This document shows positions 1 to 13,600 of a stretch of DNA of 64,000 nucleotides, piece by piece. Below the pieces are notes generated by a model that did not search any database, was not told the DNA's origin, and worked only from the letters and a program-made list of their open reading frames with translations. Location: positions 44,899,593 to 44,963,592 of the forward strand of contig CM019071.1 in the NCBI GenBank assembly GCA_009667805.1, written 5' to 3'. The translations under genes and the position numbers were made by a program. Within the stretch, counting starts at the first letter, position 1. Each line of letters begins with the position of its first letter. This DNA is from Leptobrachium leishanense. Taxonomy: Eukaryota; Chordata; Amphibia; Anura; Megophryidae.

Positions 1-640
1 ATGTCCCCTGTGAAAAAAAAAATATTATAATTAGCCAATGACACTCAAGCATTGTGGTAAAGACGTGCATTGATGTGTCAGTATGTAAGAACCGGAAGGA
101 GGAAAAGAGACAGCGCTAGTGTTTACTAGCACAGTCTCTTCTCCTCCCTTTGGTTCCTGAATGTGGCCTGTACACACTTAGGATCCTGGGTTATGGTTAA
201 AGAGGCGCTGCAGCTGTGTTCAGTAAACTATATGTAACCTCATACCCTTCCAGTGGGGCCTAGCTGGAGCTCCTCTACGCTACCTGCATCGAGGAAGGAA
301 AGGCAGGAATGTTGGATCCTTCAAGGCACACCAGTAACTAAACTACTCCAACAAAAAATTGATTTCTTTAGTTTTACACAAACATCTTGAAGCAAATGAA
401 CCCAGATCAACTCCCACCTAACCCCTTAGCTATCACCATCTCTCCCATGTCCTCTGACATGACTCACATTCCAGTGGAGGTTCATCAATAGGGCAGTTTG
501 GGCAGCGCCCTACCGTATTTTTATACAATGAAAATAAAAACTTTAAAATATATATTTTTTTCTGTTGGTTTTGGTGTCATTTTACGTATGCCTTAATTGA
601 TAAAATGTGTCATGTCCCTATAAGCAGTATCTGTGTCTCC
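1..640. other. No gene recognised
   Basis: I see no coding exon, RNA gene or clear repeat here. In particular there is no antisense match to CYP2 exon 8 or 9 (for example the complement of [17 protein letters not shown]), although these exons are expected downstream of gene A's exon 7. Confidence 0.5.
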
Positions 641-649
641 ACAACTGTT

Positions 650-3595
650 ACTAGGCAAATATAGGAGGGGGGGACAAAAGGGTAAAAAACAATCTGCCTG
701 ATTGTCCCCCAAAACTAAATCGGAGGGTGCAAGCAACATGCGAGGTAAAAAATGACAAGCTCAGAGTCGTGTCTACAAATGCTCGCAGTTTAGTCAATAA
801 AATCAATGAACTGGAGGCAATGATGGCAGCTGAAAAAGTAGATTTAGTGGCGGTTACTGAGACATGGTTCAGTGAGAAAAATAACTGGGACATAACAATA
901 CCGGGGTACTCTTTATATAGAAAAGACAGAGAAGGTAGGAAAGGAGGAGGAGTGGCCCTGTATGTGAAAAACAACATAAAAACGAACCAAATAAAAGTGA
1001 GCGAGGTGAACATAGAGTCAGTTTGGGTTACGCTAACATTTGGCAATCATACAGTAGCTCGTGTAGGTGTGATCTATAGACCCCCTGGACAAGCAGAAGA
1101 ACTGCTGGTTGAGGAAATAGCCAAAATGGCAATGAAGGGGGAAGTTATTATCATGGGGGACTTTAATCTTCCTGATGTGAACTGGAAAACCAAAACAGCT
1201 GGGTGCACCAGTGGTACAAATATTCTAAACTCCCTACTGGGATTATCTCTAACACAAGTAGTTGAGGAGCCGACCCGTAAAGAGGCCATATTGGATTTAA
1301 TACTCACAAATGGAGGTTTGGTATCAGACGTTGTTGTAGGTGAAAATTTGGGATCTAGTGATCACCAGTCAGTATGGTTTAATATAAGAACAGGGATGGA
1401 GCCGCACCACACAAGAACAAAAGTTTTAGACTTTAAAAAAACAGATTTTTCGAAAATGAGATTTTGTGTGAAGGAGTCATTATCAGACTGGAGGAGTTTA
1501 AAGGGAGTCCAGGAGAAATGGGATTATTTAAAGGAAGCATTATTGAAGGCCACAGGAAATTGCATTCAGCTTGTTAGCAAAAACAAAAAAGGGAAGAAAC
1601 CATTGTGGTACTCTACAGAAGTGGCCAAAATAGTGAAGAACAAAAAGATAGCATTCAATAATTATAAAAAAACTCAGAGTGAAGACGATAGGCAAACCTA
1701 TAAAATTAGGCAGAAAGAGGCAAAGCAATTTATAAGAGCTTCCAAAGCACACGCAGAAGAGAAAATAGCTCAGTCAGTAAAAAATGGGGACAAAACATTT
1801 TTTAGATACATAAACGAGAAAAGAAAAGTAAAACAAGGATTAGTTAGATTAAAAACAAAGGAAGGAAGGTATGTAGAAGAGGATAAAAGTCTCGCTGACT
1901 GCCTCAATGAATATTTTTGTTCAGTCTTTGCAGAAGAAAAGGAAGGAAAGGGACCTCAGTTAGGAGAGAACACTAAAGAGACATTTACATATCAGTTTAC
2001 AGAGGAGGAGGTTCTACAGCAGCTGTCTAAAGTAAAGACAAATAAATCAATGGGGCCTGATGGGATCTACCCTAAATTATTAAAAGAGCTCAGTGATGTA
2101 ATAGCAAAACCGTTAACAGATTTATTTAACCAATCCTTGTTAACGGGAGTCGTCCCAGAAGACTGGAAATTAGCAAATGTTGTGCCCATTTACAAGAAGG
2201 GTAGTAGGGAGGAATCGGGGAACTATAGGCCAGTTAGTCTTACGTCAGTAGTGGGGAAATTAATGGAAACCATGTTAAAGGAAAGGATTGTTGTACATCT
2301 ACAAACACATAGATTACAGGATCAGAAACAACATGGGTTTACCTCAGGGAGATCATGCCAAACTAATCTTATTGATTTTTTTGATTGGGTAACAAAAATA
2401 ATAGACACAGGTGGTGCAGTAGACATTGCTTATTTAGATTTCAGTAAGGCTTTTGATACTGTTCCGCATAGAAGGCTTATCAATAAATTGCAATCTTTGA
2501 GCTTGGATTCCAATATTGTTGACTGGATTAGGCAGTGGCTGAGTGACAGACAACAGAGGGTTGTGGTAAATGGAGTTTATTCGGCGTAAGGTCTTGTTAC
2601 CAGTGGGGTACCTCAGGGGTCAGTACTTGGACCCATTCTCTTTAATATTTTTATTAGTGATATTGCAGAAGGTATTAATGGAAAAGTATGTCTTTATGCT
2701 GATGACACAAAGATTTGCAACAGGGTTGACGTTCCTGGAGGGATCAGCCAAATGACAAATGATTTAGGTAAACTAAAAAAATGGTCGGAGTTGTGGCAAT
2801 TGAGTTTTAATGTGGATACGTGCAAGATAATGCACCTGGGACGTAAAAACCCAAGGGCTGAATATAGAATATTTGATACAGTCCTAACCTCAACATCTGA
2901 GAAAAGGGATTTAGGGGTCATTATTTCAGAGGATCTAAGGGTAAGTAGTCAATGTAATAGAGCAGCAGGAAATGCTAGCAGAATGCTTGGTTGTGTAGGG
3001 AGAGGTATTAGCAGTAGGAAAAGGGAAGTGCTCATCCACTGTACAGAGCACTGGTGAGACCTCACTTGGAGTACTGTGTGCAGTACTGGAGACCATATCT
3101 CCAGAAGGATATAGACATCTTAGAGAGAGTTCAGAGAAGGGCTACTAAAATGGTGTACGGCTTGAAGGAGAAAAGTTACCAGGAAAGGCTTAATGATCTT
3201 AACATGTACAGCTTGGAAAAAAGACGAGACAGAGGAGATATGATAGAAACATTTAAATACGTAAAGGGAATCCACAAGGTAGAGGAAGGGAGTATATTTA
3301 AAAGGAAACAAAATAGAAAAACAAGAGGACATAGTCTTAGAATAGAGGGGCAAAGGTTTAAAAGTAACATCAGGAAGCATTATTTTACTGAGAGGGTGGT
3401 GGATACATGGAACAGTCTTCCAGTAGAAGTGGTAGAGGCCAAAACAGTAATTGAATTTAAGCAGGCATGGGATAGGCATAAGGCTATCCTAAACAAAAGA
3501 TAAATCCAGGTAAAGTATCCATGTAATTGGGCAGACTAGATGGGCCGAAAGGTTCTTATCTGCCGACATTTTTCTATGTTTCTATGTTTCTATAA
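650..3595 (+). mobile_element. CR1-like LINE retrotransposon, nearly full-length, inactivated
   Basis: This is a non-LTR retrotransposon in sense orientation. An endonuclease/reverse transcriptase reading frame runs from about 727 to 3503. It is followed by a short 3' end with the phrase actagatgggccgaaaggtt and a tail of tttctatg-type repeats, the arrangement known for CR1 3' ends. The frame is broken by an in-frame TAA at 2587-2589 and by a one-base deletion near 3033, so it cannot make a full protein. It lies downstream of gene A's exon 7, in the presumed intron 7. A 5'-truncated relative is at 43428-44163. The family name is inferred from the tail and protein motifs; the clade (CR1 versus a close relative) would need alignment. 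Confidence 0.85.
727..3503 (+). pseudogene. LINE ORF2: endonuclease plus reverse transcriptase, broken
   Basis: The first segment (727-2589, 620 codons) opens with an exonuclease-endonuclease-phosphatase domain. Visible motifs are STNARSLVNK, VTETWF, GGGVALYV, VIYRPPG, MGDFNLPDVNW and SSDHQSVWF. The reverse transcriptase follows, with KSMGPDGIYPKLL, NYRPVSLTSV, YLDFSKAFDTVPHRRL and, past the stop, [11 protein letters not shown] and the catalytic YADDTK. After the TAA at 2587 the same frame continues to about 3033. There the other copy reads ctcatgccactg and this one ctcatccactg, so one base is missing and the frame moves. The last part (3054-3503) contains RPHLEYCVQYW and ends with TAA. In an active element this protein nicks DNA and copies the element's RNA at the target site. 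The start is uncertain because the frame opens without an obvious ATG. Confidence 0.85.
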
Positions 3596-3599
3596 ATTA

Positions 3600-4113
3600 A
3601 AAGAATCTGAGAAAAAGAAAAGTTTTATATAGAAATGTGATAATGTCTCTATGGGTGGTTTTAAGAATCACAGAGCACTACTGTGTTTAAGATCCATGCT
3701 GCTGGCTATTCAAACTCTGACAGGTGTCAAACTAACCAAAGCCATCATCTAAGGCTTCAATGTAGATTTTATCTGTTTCACACAGCATACCTGCCTTAAT
3801 CCCTTAATGACAGAGAATGCACAGACACATTTGCATTAATTTGCTAAAGAACTATGGTAAAATAGATTTATTTTTCATACATTGAAGTTTTGTATACTTA
3901 GAGTGATTCAGAGTAAAATGGGTAGGATCAGGGTATAGTTAGCTTTTTGTAAATAATAATAAAATCACTATTTTCACTTTTAGGGTTTTTTAAAACAAAC
4001 AATCTGTTATGTATAAATCTTGTGGTAATATTCTGGATTTTCTTTGTAATTTGAATTTAGCCTCAAAATGGCCATTTTATTTGACTGAGTAATAGGTTTC
4101 TATATGGTCTCTT

Positions 4114-4147
<34 letters not shown>

Positions 4148-4459
4148 GATCATCCACCTCTTTTGGAGGTAGCAGGGCCATACTGTATAGACATATTTCT
4201 ATTCATGATTAAAAACATTCACGCTTCCAGTCTGGTACCAGCAACTAGAAATGTCACCAGCTGCCACTGTCACATTGACAGGGAGGACACGGGTGGCAAA
4301 TTGTTCTCTCTACTATTCCAGTGAATTCTCCCTCCCTACAACCTAGAAAGCAAAGAAAAATTATAAAGACATCAATTAGATACTCACAAAATAATCATGA
4401 CCAGATGATTATTAATGGAAAGTTATCTTGTGTGAGTTAATGTATTATTAGGAATATAT
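3600..4459. other. Probable intron 7 of gene A; no exon seen
   Basis: AT-rich sequence with no exon or RNA gene that I can identify. The only structured part is a TA dinucleotide run at 4117-4145. The stretch should be part of the intron between exon 7 of gene A and its unseen exon 8. Confidence 0.5.
4117..4145. repeat. (TA)n microsatellite
   Basis: About 14 uninterrupted TA dinucleotides. Confidence 0.9.
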
Positions 4460-4501
4460 TTAGCAATTCCTGTTCATTAGGATCATACAAAGCTCGCTGA
4501 C

Positions 4502-4689
4502 CTTGGGAATGTGGAATCCTCGGAAGGTCGTGTCTTTGCTCGTCGCATGGGCCAACCCGCCAGGTACAATATCGGCAAATCTCTGGATCTCGTGGATCAC
4601 GGCATCTGTGTACGGCATTTTACTCCTGTCCTCCATCGTTGGGAGGCGATCTCTGCCAATCACACTGTCAATCTCTTTGTGGATCTTTT
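4502..4689 (-). CDS. Gene A exon 7
   Basis: 188 bp, the usual CYP2 exon 7 length. It encodes [25 protein letters not shown], the K-helix HEIQRF (ExxR) and FRGFHIPK. It is bounded by ..ccag at the 5' side and gtcagc at the 3' side. Confidence 0.96.
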
Positions 4690-7600
4690 CTGGAGTCAAT
4701 ACAAATGTTAAAGAAAGTGTAAAGGGTCAGAAAGACCTTCAGGAATAGTGTCTGGAATGAAAATGCAGATTATTTTATGTTGAGTTTGTAAGGTAGTCAT
4801 CAATCCCTTTAACTGTATCCTATCCCTAACCCTAAGCCCAGCCTTAACCATATTTACACTTTCTGACTTAACTAAGGTAGAGTTGGTGACACCCAAGAAC
4901 ATTTAAGGGTCTATTCAGAGAGCACCGAAATATCACACAAATCTTGCTGCTCTCGTGTTCAGCGCACTTCAGCGCCCTCGGCGATTTAAATTTGCCAAGA
5001 TTTTCAGTTTCTCAGTTGTTCCAGAAGTGCGGCAAACGGGATCCATCGAATGCCACCGCCAAACAGACCGAATGCTGCCAAATGTATGCTATGTGAATAG
5101 ATTAACCACTGCTTCTCTATGGGGGATTTCACTGCCGGTGGACAGGCACCGTATTTCACTGGCAATTCGCCAATATTTGGCAAACGACTAGCTTTTTGAA
5201 TAGACGAATGGCCACGAAATTGCACCTTATGGGGAAACTCGCTGTTCGGTGCAATTCGGTGGCAAGTTCAGCTCTTATTGAATAACCCTTTTAATGGCAA
5301 TAACTGAACGTGTCACACTGATAATAATCTGATTACCTTGTATCTCTGGATGTCTGAGTAGTATCAGGAAGCCGTATCTCAAGGTTGTGCTCGAGGTCTC
5401 CGTACCAGCAAAGAACAAATCGATCACCGTCCCCAGTAAATTCTCGAGGTGAAATTCAGTATTTGGATTATTCTTCTCCTAAAATGAGGCTCAAATGAGT
5501 CAATAACAGAAACGTGTAATTCCCTGGAGAGCTTGCCACATGGGCTGGATACCAGTTATATAAACACGGTGCTCCAGACTGTAACATTTATATAGATTTT
5601 TCATAGAATATCTGTATTATATAACAGGCATCAATATAATAGCTTGTTTAAAATACAGAGATAGAAAAAAACTGGGGTCAGGAATCTGTATAACTCGACA
5701 AAAAATACCTCAGTTTTCTTGCTGCGGCTAGGAAGTGAGAGTCACCTTCTGCATCCTTCAGGGACTCGAATAACCCACAGGAAAAATACAAAAAAATGCT
5801 TCCAGCGCTGCTGTTCTGGTGCACTTGTGCCACCAAATTTATTTCAGAGAAACAGAGTCACAAACATTTCGGAGACACAGCCCCTTCCTCAGAGTGCAGA
5901 GCACTCCACACTGAGGAAGGGGTTGTGTCCCCAAAACATTTGTAATTCTGTGTTTCTGCGAAATAAATTTGGTGGCACGAGTGCACCAGAACAGCAGCGC
6001 TGGAAGCGTTTTTTTGTATTTTGCCTTATAGCTTGTTTATTAACGAGGATTTTCTTTGATGTATGGAGTGAGGGTTTTTATAAGGTGCACCCACCATCTG
6101 TAATATCGATTTTTGATTTGATGTAATCCAGTAAATATTTTTATTTTACACTTTCCAGTGGATTTTTTGAGTTTTTGTAGCTCCTAATCTGCCTGCTCTT
6201 CTCATGGAGGCGGCCATGTTTTTTGCTTCCTCCCCTTCATGGGAGAGATTAAACATCTACATTGTGTGATTGACAGCTAAGCCCAGGATGGGGGTGTTCA
6301 AATAGCAAGGATGCTTATAATAGCAACTCTTAGGGGCTCAACCCCCCCCCCCCCAACATACCACTGAAATTTACCAAGGATCTGTATCTGTCCAGGGAGG
6401 GAGATTAGCCCAATTATATGCATATACTTTCTACGGACCTTTAGTTCAGAGTCAGACACAGTCAGGAGCTCTGGGCAAGTGTCTCCTGCTTTGGAGCCAG
6501 AAATCACTTCCCTTGGGTAACACATCATGCCGCAGCCGTAGGGGAGTGTCTCCTGTTGGGCAGCCATCTTCCCCTTCCCTGGGGAAACACATCATGCGGC
6601 ATGCCGCAGCCCTGGGGGAGTGTCTTCTGCTGGGCAGCCATAAACCCCTTCCCTGGGGAAACACATCATGTGGCATGCCGCAGCTCTGAGTAAGTGTCTT
6701 CTGCTGGGCAGCCATAAACCCCTTCCCTAGGGAAACACATCAAGCGGCATGCCATGGCTCTGTGGGAGTGTCTTCAGCTGGGCAGCCATAAATCCCTCCC
6801 CAGGGAAACACGTCATGCGGCATGCCATGGCTCTGTGGGAGTGTCTTCAGCTGGGCAGCCATAAATCCCTCCAAAGGGAAACACGTCATGCGGCATGCCA
6901 TGGCTCTGTGGGAGTGTCTTCAGCTGGGCAGCCATAAATCCCTCCCCAGGGAAACACGTCATGCGGCATGCCGCAGCACTGGAAGCAGACAGGAAGCTCA
7001 GAGAGATTGCTTTACAAGGGTTTATTGAAAAACCTCTCCATCTGTCAGCAGTTTGGTAACACAATGTTTGGGCAGATTTGGTTTAACTTTCACGTGAGAT
7101 AAAGTTGTTTTGGGCAGGACTGGGGCACTTTAAATAAATGCTGCTGTTTTATTAACCTTTTTTTGAAACATCAGCAAAGAAAATGCATAGGAAAGACTGA
7201 GCCTGGTGAAACTGAGTGAATTTGTGGCTCTTTCGGCGTTGAAGGACCCCACCTCTCTCATCTTTATCAGGAAGCAGTCAATCAGGTCCCGTGGGCAACT
7301 TTCATCCAGCGAGTCCTGGTGAGATTTCACCCTGTCCATCACAAAGTCCCTCATAGTGTACATGTGAGTGAAGAGTTTCTTATGGGGTCCCGGAAGGACG
7401 CTGAGAATATCCGGGAACAGTTGAAGAAGCTGAAAGAGAGGTGTGAATAAATAACCAGCCTGAGGACGTTAGAGCAGAAAAATGAAATCCAAACAGGTAA
7501 CATATTTATCCAATGGAAATAAGAAACCACGTGAGGTTAAAACGCGCGTCAAAAATTCAGCGCGCCTGAAACACGTGATGATGGATTAGGAACACATGTC

Positions 7601-10600
7601 CCAGGGCAGTTTGACAAGTAAACAATATGAAAGTTACCCAGAAATTTAAAATAAACAAAGAAAAATGAATTTAAATTAAATTCCTCCATCTTGCCCGTTC
7701 ATTAACAAACCTCCAGGCGATTTTATAGAATTCGAATTAATTCATGCTGAATGAAAAAAGGATGCAAGGAAATGCAACAATAGGTAGAATTAAACAACAA
7801 AAACGAAAGGTCAGATTCATAAAAGGCTTAATTTATATAAAAAAATATAATAAAATGGATTTAACCCCTTCACTACCAAGTGGTTTTCCAAAAAATCACT
7901 GTCAGGAACCGATAGTTTTTTTGGAAAAATCTATTTTAATTAATTATACAGTAAGAAATATTTGGGAATATTCCCAGTGTATTCCTTTCTGTAATAACCT
8001 ATTTGTCAGGAAAATATCGCTATCTACTGGCCAAATGGCGTTACTGCAGGTAGAACCGCATCTCGTGGCTCCGTGAATTGGCTGGGGAAAGCCTGATATG
8101 CCAGGATATTCCTTAGCTGATTTTACGCCCGCAGGGCTAAAACTTTGGGGGCGCCTTATAGACCCCAAAAGCAAAAAAAATAATTTGTAATAAACAAATT
8201 TAATTAGCTTTTGTCCTGCTCAGCTGCAGGTCGAGATAACTCGATATCGGGGACCTAATGATGTATTTGAAGACCTGAGTTATCTCGTTCTAAAGAGTGA
8301 AGAGGTGAAAAATACAAACGTTTCACATTCAAATGCTGAAAATAGATACCGGTTAGATAAAGGGCTGGAACGTCCCGACCGGACAGTATTTACCTGGCCC
8401 GACCATGTATTAAACAACCTCAAGATCTCCCTTATTACGCATAATAGCTTTTCGAATTCGCCGTCTTCATAGTCAAACCTCTCACCGAACACTATGGAGC
8501 AGATGACATTGGACACGGCTTGACCCAGGAGAACTATGGGGTCAAATGGGGTGTCTGTGATGGAGAAATAATGAGATGTTAGTAAGAAAGTGTCTTTTCA
8601 TGGCAGATTTATAAGATTTAGGATTTATTAAGGAGGAAATTGAAAGTGATCTGTAACACTTTGCCTCCTTGACCAATGTCCCTGGAGGTTTGTGTTATAC
8701 GAAGAACCTCTACAAGAAGCGTCAATCACCGCACGTCCACATGAGGTTAAACAGAGGACTATGTTAAGTGATGTATTATTCATGGACTTAGTTTGCACCT
8801 CTTGGATGATCCACTATTGTCTGACGCTATCAGGGTTATTCCGAGAGCACCGAGATGTCATCGATATTTCTTAATCCGATTTGCCGACCCCGCAGTGAAT
8901 TCAGCATTCACCACAGGGTCCCCGAAGTGCAGGGAACACGCCACTGAACGCATCCGAAAAACCATCGCGTTGGTCAGAAAGACCGTCTAAAAACCACAGG
9001 TTCGATCCGAAAAACTGCTGAAAACCAGCCGAATGCTTCTGACGATCCACCGCAAAACGGCCAAATAGATCTGAAAAAATCTGACGACCCACAGAACAGA
9101 GCGCCGACCAGCCACCGGAAAAAGTTGACAAGCCGACGAACAGGTAAAAAAAAAAACTGCAACTTTGAAAAAGCATTTGCAAAAAAAACTACTGCACGAA
9201 AATAATATATAAGCTTCTATCAATAATAATAAAAAGGTCAAAAACGCCATTTAAAAAAAACAAAAAACTTTATTGTTGAACAATAAACCTCCACTTTTTA
9301 TATTATTTTCCCCTCACACCCCCCCCCTTGATATTGTACTCAACCTTTATTCTTTTGAAAGGCCTCAGCAAGGGATCGGGCTTCCTCCTGGATCCTCTCC
9401 TCCACGCTCCTCTTCCCCATTCCAAAATTCCTCAAGGTCACGAGCGAGAAGCGACGCATCGTCTTCCACCGAGGCCCATTACTCATGATGACCCCTAGGT
9501 GCATCATAAAAGGAGGTATTGTTTGTTTGCAGGGAGCCTGGCGCAGCGTGTTCTCAATACAAATACGAGGAAATAGTTTTGCTTGTAAAAGGTAAAAACT
9601 ACCCGGGATTATATGTATTTACCCTTAAAATCAATCTCCGCAAACCTGACGTGACTATCAGGATTATTCAAAGAGATTCGAAAAGTCACCGCACGTTCAG
9701 TGACTTTTCGTTCTCTTCAATCCGGTTCCTTTTGCCGATCCCATTTCGGTGACCCTGCGGTGTATTCAGCAAACACCACAGGGTCCCCGAATTGCAGGGA
9801 AAAGCTGCCGCAAACCTGACGAAAACTAACCGCAAAACCCGGCGAATGCACGCCGAAAACAAGCAAAAACATCTGGATTAACCTTCCGAAAAACCCGAGC
9901 AGGAGCCGATCACACGCAGCGAAGCAGCCGAACAGGAGCCGAATCACACAGAGCCGAAGCAGCCGAACAGGAGCCGAATCACACCGAGCCGAAGCAGCTG
10001 TGACGTAGAGGAGGCAGTGAATAAATTAGCAAAACAGTTTGTATGAATCTGTGAAAATGAAACGCTGTTTGCAAAGAAACAACTGAGTGAAAATGTCTGA
10101 AATTTACATATGAGATCCAGGGAATGATAATAAAGAGGGCTGTTACAGAAAAAATAAATAAACTTAAAAAAAAACAAAAAAAAATCTGACTTTTAAAAAA
10201 AAAAAAATCAGAAAAATGCTTAAAATATCCTAAAAAATCTATAAATAAAGAGACTTTTTGCTGCAGAATTTTATAATGAACGGTTTATTAGATATTGAAT
10301 TAAAACGGGAATATTTTAACATTGAAGCCTATGGGATTCGCCTGAATATATTTGCCGCATGAAACCACCGAATGACAGGGCATTTCGGGAACCTTTCACT
10401 GCTGGTTTGTGTTCTCTGAATAGCCGAAGCAGTGCTTTTTCATGGGGATTTCACTGCCCTCGAACAGGCACCGAACAGGCACCATATGTGCAGGCAATTC
10501 GCTAGGATTTGGTGAATTGCCTGCTCTCTGAACAGCCGAATGGCCAAGAAAGGTAACCGAACGCTGATTTTCAGCGTTCGGTTACCTTTCTCAAGCAATT

Positions 10601-13600
10601 CGGATCTCTTTGGATAACCCTGTATATTTTTTTGATAATATCAATATATATTGGAATCCTACGAATCTATAGTTAATGACACTATCAATAGCTGTCACAC
10701 CAAGCATGGTTGGTCTTCTTCTAGTGTTAGGATACAGTGACTACCCGTCAGCGTTTCCTCTCGGTTCACCGTTCCACATGCAATAGAGCCCATCATATAT
10801 TTTTCTCTGATAACATTTCAGATCTGATGGATTTTCTATGTTTCATTTGATCTTATAACATTTTTCCACGATTGATAAAGCTAACACGTCGCCTCCTTAC
10901 CGTAGTCTTTGAACAGAAAGTCGTTGAGTCGGAAGGTTCCCCTGTCACTGAATGCATCGCTGTTGTCCACCAGAGCTTCCTTCACCGTGTCATAGCCAAT
11001 CAACATCACCGATCGCTTGTTGCCCAGATACACTGTATACACTGGTCCATACTCCTTGCTCAGCTGTGGATCCACAAACAAGGTATGTAAAGGGTTAATT
11101 GGACTCTCTAAACCCAGCACAGGCTCATTCGGCATCAGTAAATTATATTTTAAATGTATTTTCTCAGCTTGGGGGTAAAATGGAAAAGTTTCCTTTAAAA
11201 ACATGTTTAATATACAAATGTAAGGAATAGCGATCTCAACAAAATCAAATAACGCCGGATTTCAGGTTTAAGATATAATAATACTGGCCTGAAAGTACAG
11301 AAAAAGCAAAAAATTTTGTCTAGAATGACCCAGACAAAAAATACATATATTTCAAACCTCTTAAGGGGTTATTCAAAGAGAGCCGAATTGGCTCTGAAAT
11401 TGCGCCGAACGGTGACTTTCCCCCTACGGTGCAATTTTGTGGCCATTCGGCTAATCAGAAAGCTGGTAGTTCACCAAATTCTGGCATATTGTCAGCAAGT
11501 ACAGTGCCTGTTTGGCAGCAGTGAAATACGGTGCCTGTTCGGCGGCAGTGAAATACAGTGCTGTTCGGTGACAGTGAAATACGGTGCCTGTTCGGCGGCA
11601 GTGTAATACAGTGCTGTTCGGTGACAGTGAAATACAGTGCTGTTCGGTGACAGTGAAATATGGTGCCTGTTTGGCAGCAGTAAAATACGGTGCCTGTTCG
11701 GCGGCAGTGAAATTCCCCATAGAGAAGCAATGGTTAATCTATTCACATTGAACAGCAGAGAAATGTCAGTGAAATGCCCTGATGTTCAGTGGTTTCATTC
11801 TACAGGATTAATCAGGCGAATCCCATAGGCTGCAATGTAAAAAAATATTCCCTTTTTAATCCAATATCTAATAAAAAACTGTTTATTATTTTAATTCGCG
11901 GCAAAAAGTCTCTTTATTTTTTAGGATTTTTTAGGCTTTTTTTGGGATTTTTTGGTGAATTTTTTTAAATAGCATTTTTTTTTCTTCTGTAAAAGACCTT
12001 TTTATTATTATTCATGGAATCTTATATGTTAATTCCAGGCATTTTAGTGCAGCAGGTTTCTTTTGCAAACACCTTTTAAAAGTTGCAGTGTTCTTTTTTT
12101 TTTACCTGTTCGGCTTGTCAGCTTCTTCCAGCGGCTGGTCGGTGATCTGCTTTTTTCGGATCAACTCGTATCTTTTCGGCAGGTTTTCCACTCGATTTGG
12201 CTGGTTTTCGGATCGATTCAGTGTTTTTTTCTGCTTTTTTCAGATGTGTTCAGCGGTGGTATTTCTGATCAATTCGGCGATTTTGTTGCAGTTTTTCAGT
12301 TGCATTCGGTCGCTTGTTCCCTGCACTTCGGGGACCCTGTGGTGAATGCTGAATTTACTGCAGGGTCGAGCAATTTGATTCCCCGAAGTGTGTGGAACGA
12401 TAGAGCACCCCCTGTTCACAAAACATGGTCTTTAGGCTTGTGCACCGATTTTTTTTTCGGTTCGATTCGGTTCGATTTTTCGGATGTTTAAACTTTTCGA
12501 TTCGGCTCGTTTCGACCGATTTCTGTTTCGATTCGGTTCGGCTCGACTCGTTTCTCGTGTACATTTTTTTTTCGGAATATCGACCATTTTTCGTATTTTC
12601 GTGTCACTTTGCTCGTTTTTTGTATCGACTTTTTGTGATTTCGGAAATTTTCGTTTTTTCGGAACGTCTGTTCTCCTCGTTTCAAGGCAATAAATTTCGA
12701 TTTGACACATTTCAAGTCCATTCGAAAATTCCGAAAATATTTCGTTTCGGCGCGGAAAACTTTTCGGATCTGACATTTTCGGATCTAAAAATTTTCGGAA
12801 AATCGGCGCATCCGAAAACACATTCCGAAACCCAAAACGCACATCCCTAATGGTCTTATACTGATTCCACAGCCCGGACATGTATCCTCAGTTCTTTATT
12901 TCTTCTTCCAGCCTTCCTCCTTGCACTTTCAATGTTTCAGTTTTGTGCTAAGCTTCTTCTTGGTTGTCTGCTATTTATTTTATGCTCCGTCTGCCGTGGA
13001 TTCTAGTGTTTATCTTCTGAGACCAACCTAACGCTCTTTGGGTAATTCCTGCTACAGACGGATTATTATAGTTTTTTACCTTTGTCTCTGAACTGAATCC
13101 TTATCTTGGATTATATTGTTTATCTTGAATTGACGAAGGATTGGATTATCAGCAAGAATACGCTGCCAGCTACATCTCCTGTGCCACGGCTACATCTCCT
13201 GTGCCACGGCTACATCTCCTGTGCCACGGCTACATCTCCTGTGCCACGGCTACATCTCCTGTGCCACGGCTACATCTCCTGTGCCACGGCTACATCTCCT
13301 GTGCCACAGCTACATCTCCTGTGCCACGGCTACATCTCCTGTGCCACATTACTGGATGATTGCTTACCTTTAATTCATGCGGTTTATCTTGGCTCAGATG
13401 CTGCTGCTCCTAAGAGTTTGGATTTTAAGGTTTTGTGCCATTTATTATTGCCTGAACTGATAAGCAATGTTGTGTTCAAGTTACTGGAAAAAAATATAAC
13501 CAGTGCTGTGAACTACAGCTTTATTTTGCTCCAATTTATTATTATTTGGAAGCAAAAAATAATCCTTGCATAGTCAGCAGCACGCGTCACCTGTCCCAAT

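Noticed and set aside
1..4460. Exons 8 and 9 of gene A
   Set aside because: I looked for antisense matches to FSAGKRxCxGEG and DPxxFLD and found none; they are presumably left of the window.
12425..12850. Overlapping 141-149 codon frames rich in Phe, Arg and Ser
   Set aside because: They are translations of the low-complexity interior of the hAT-type MITE.
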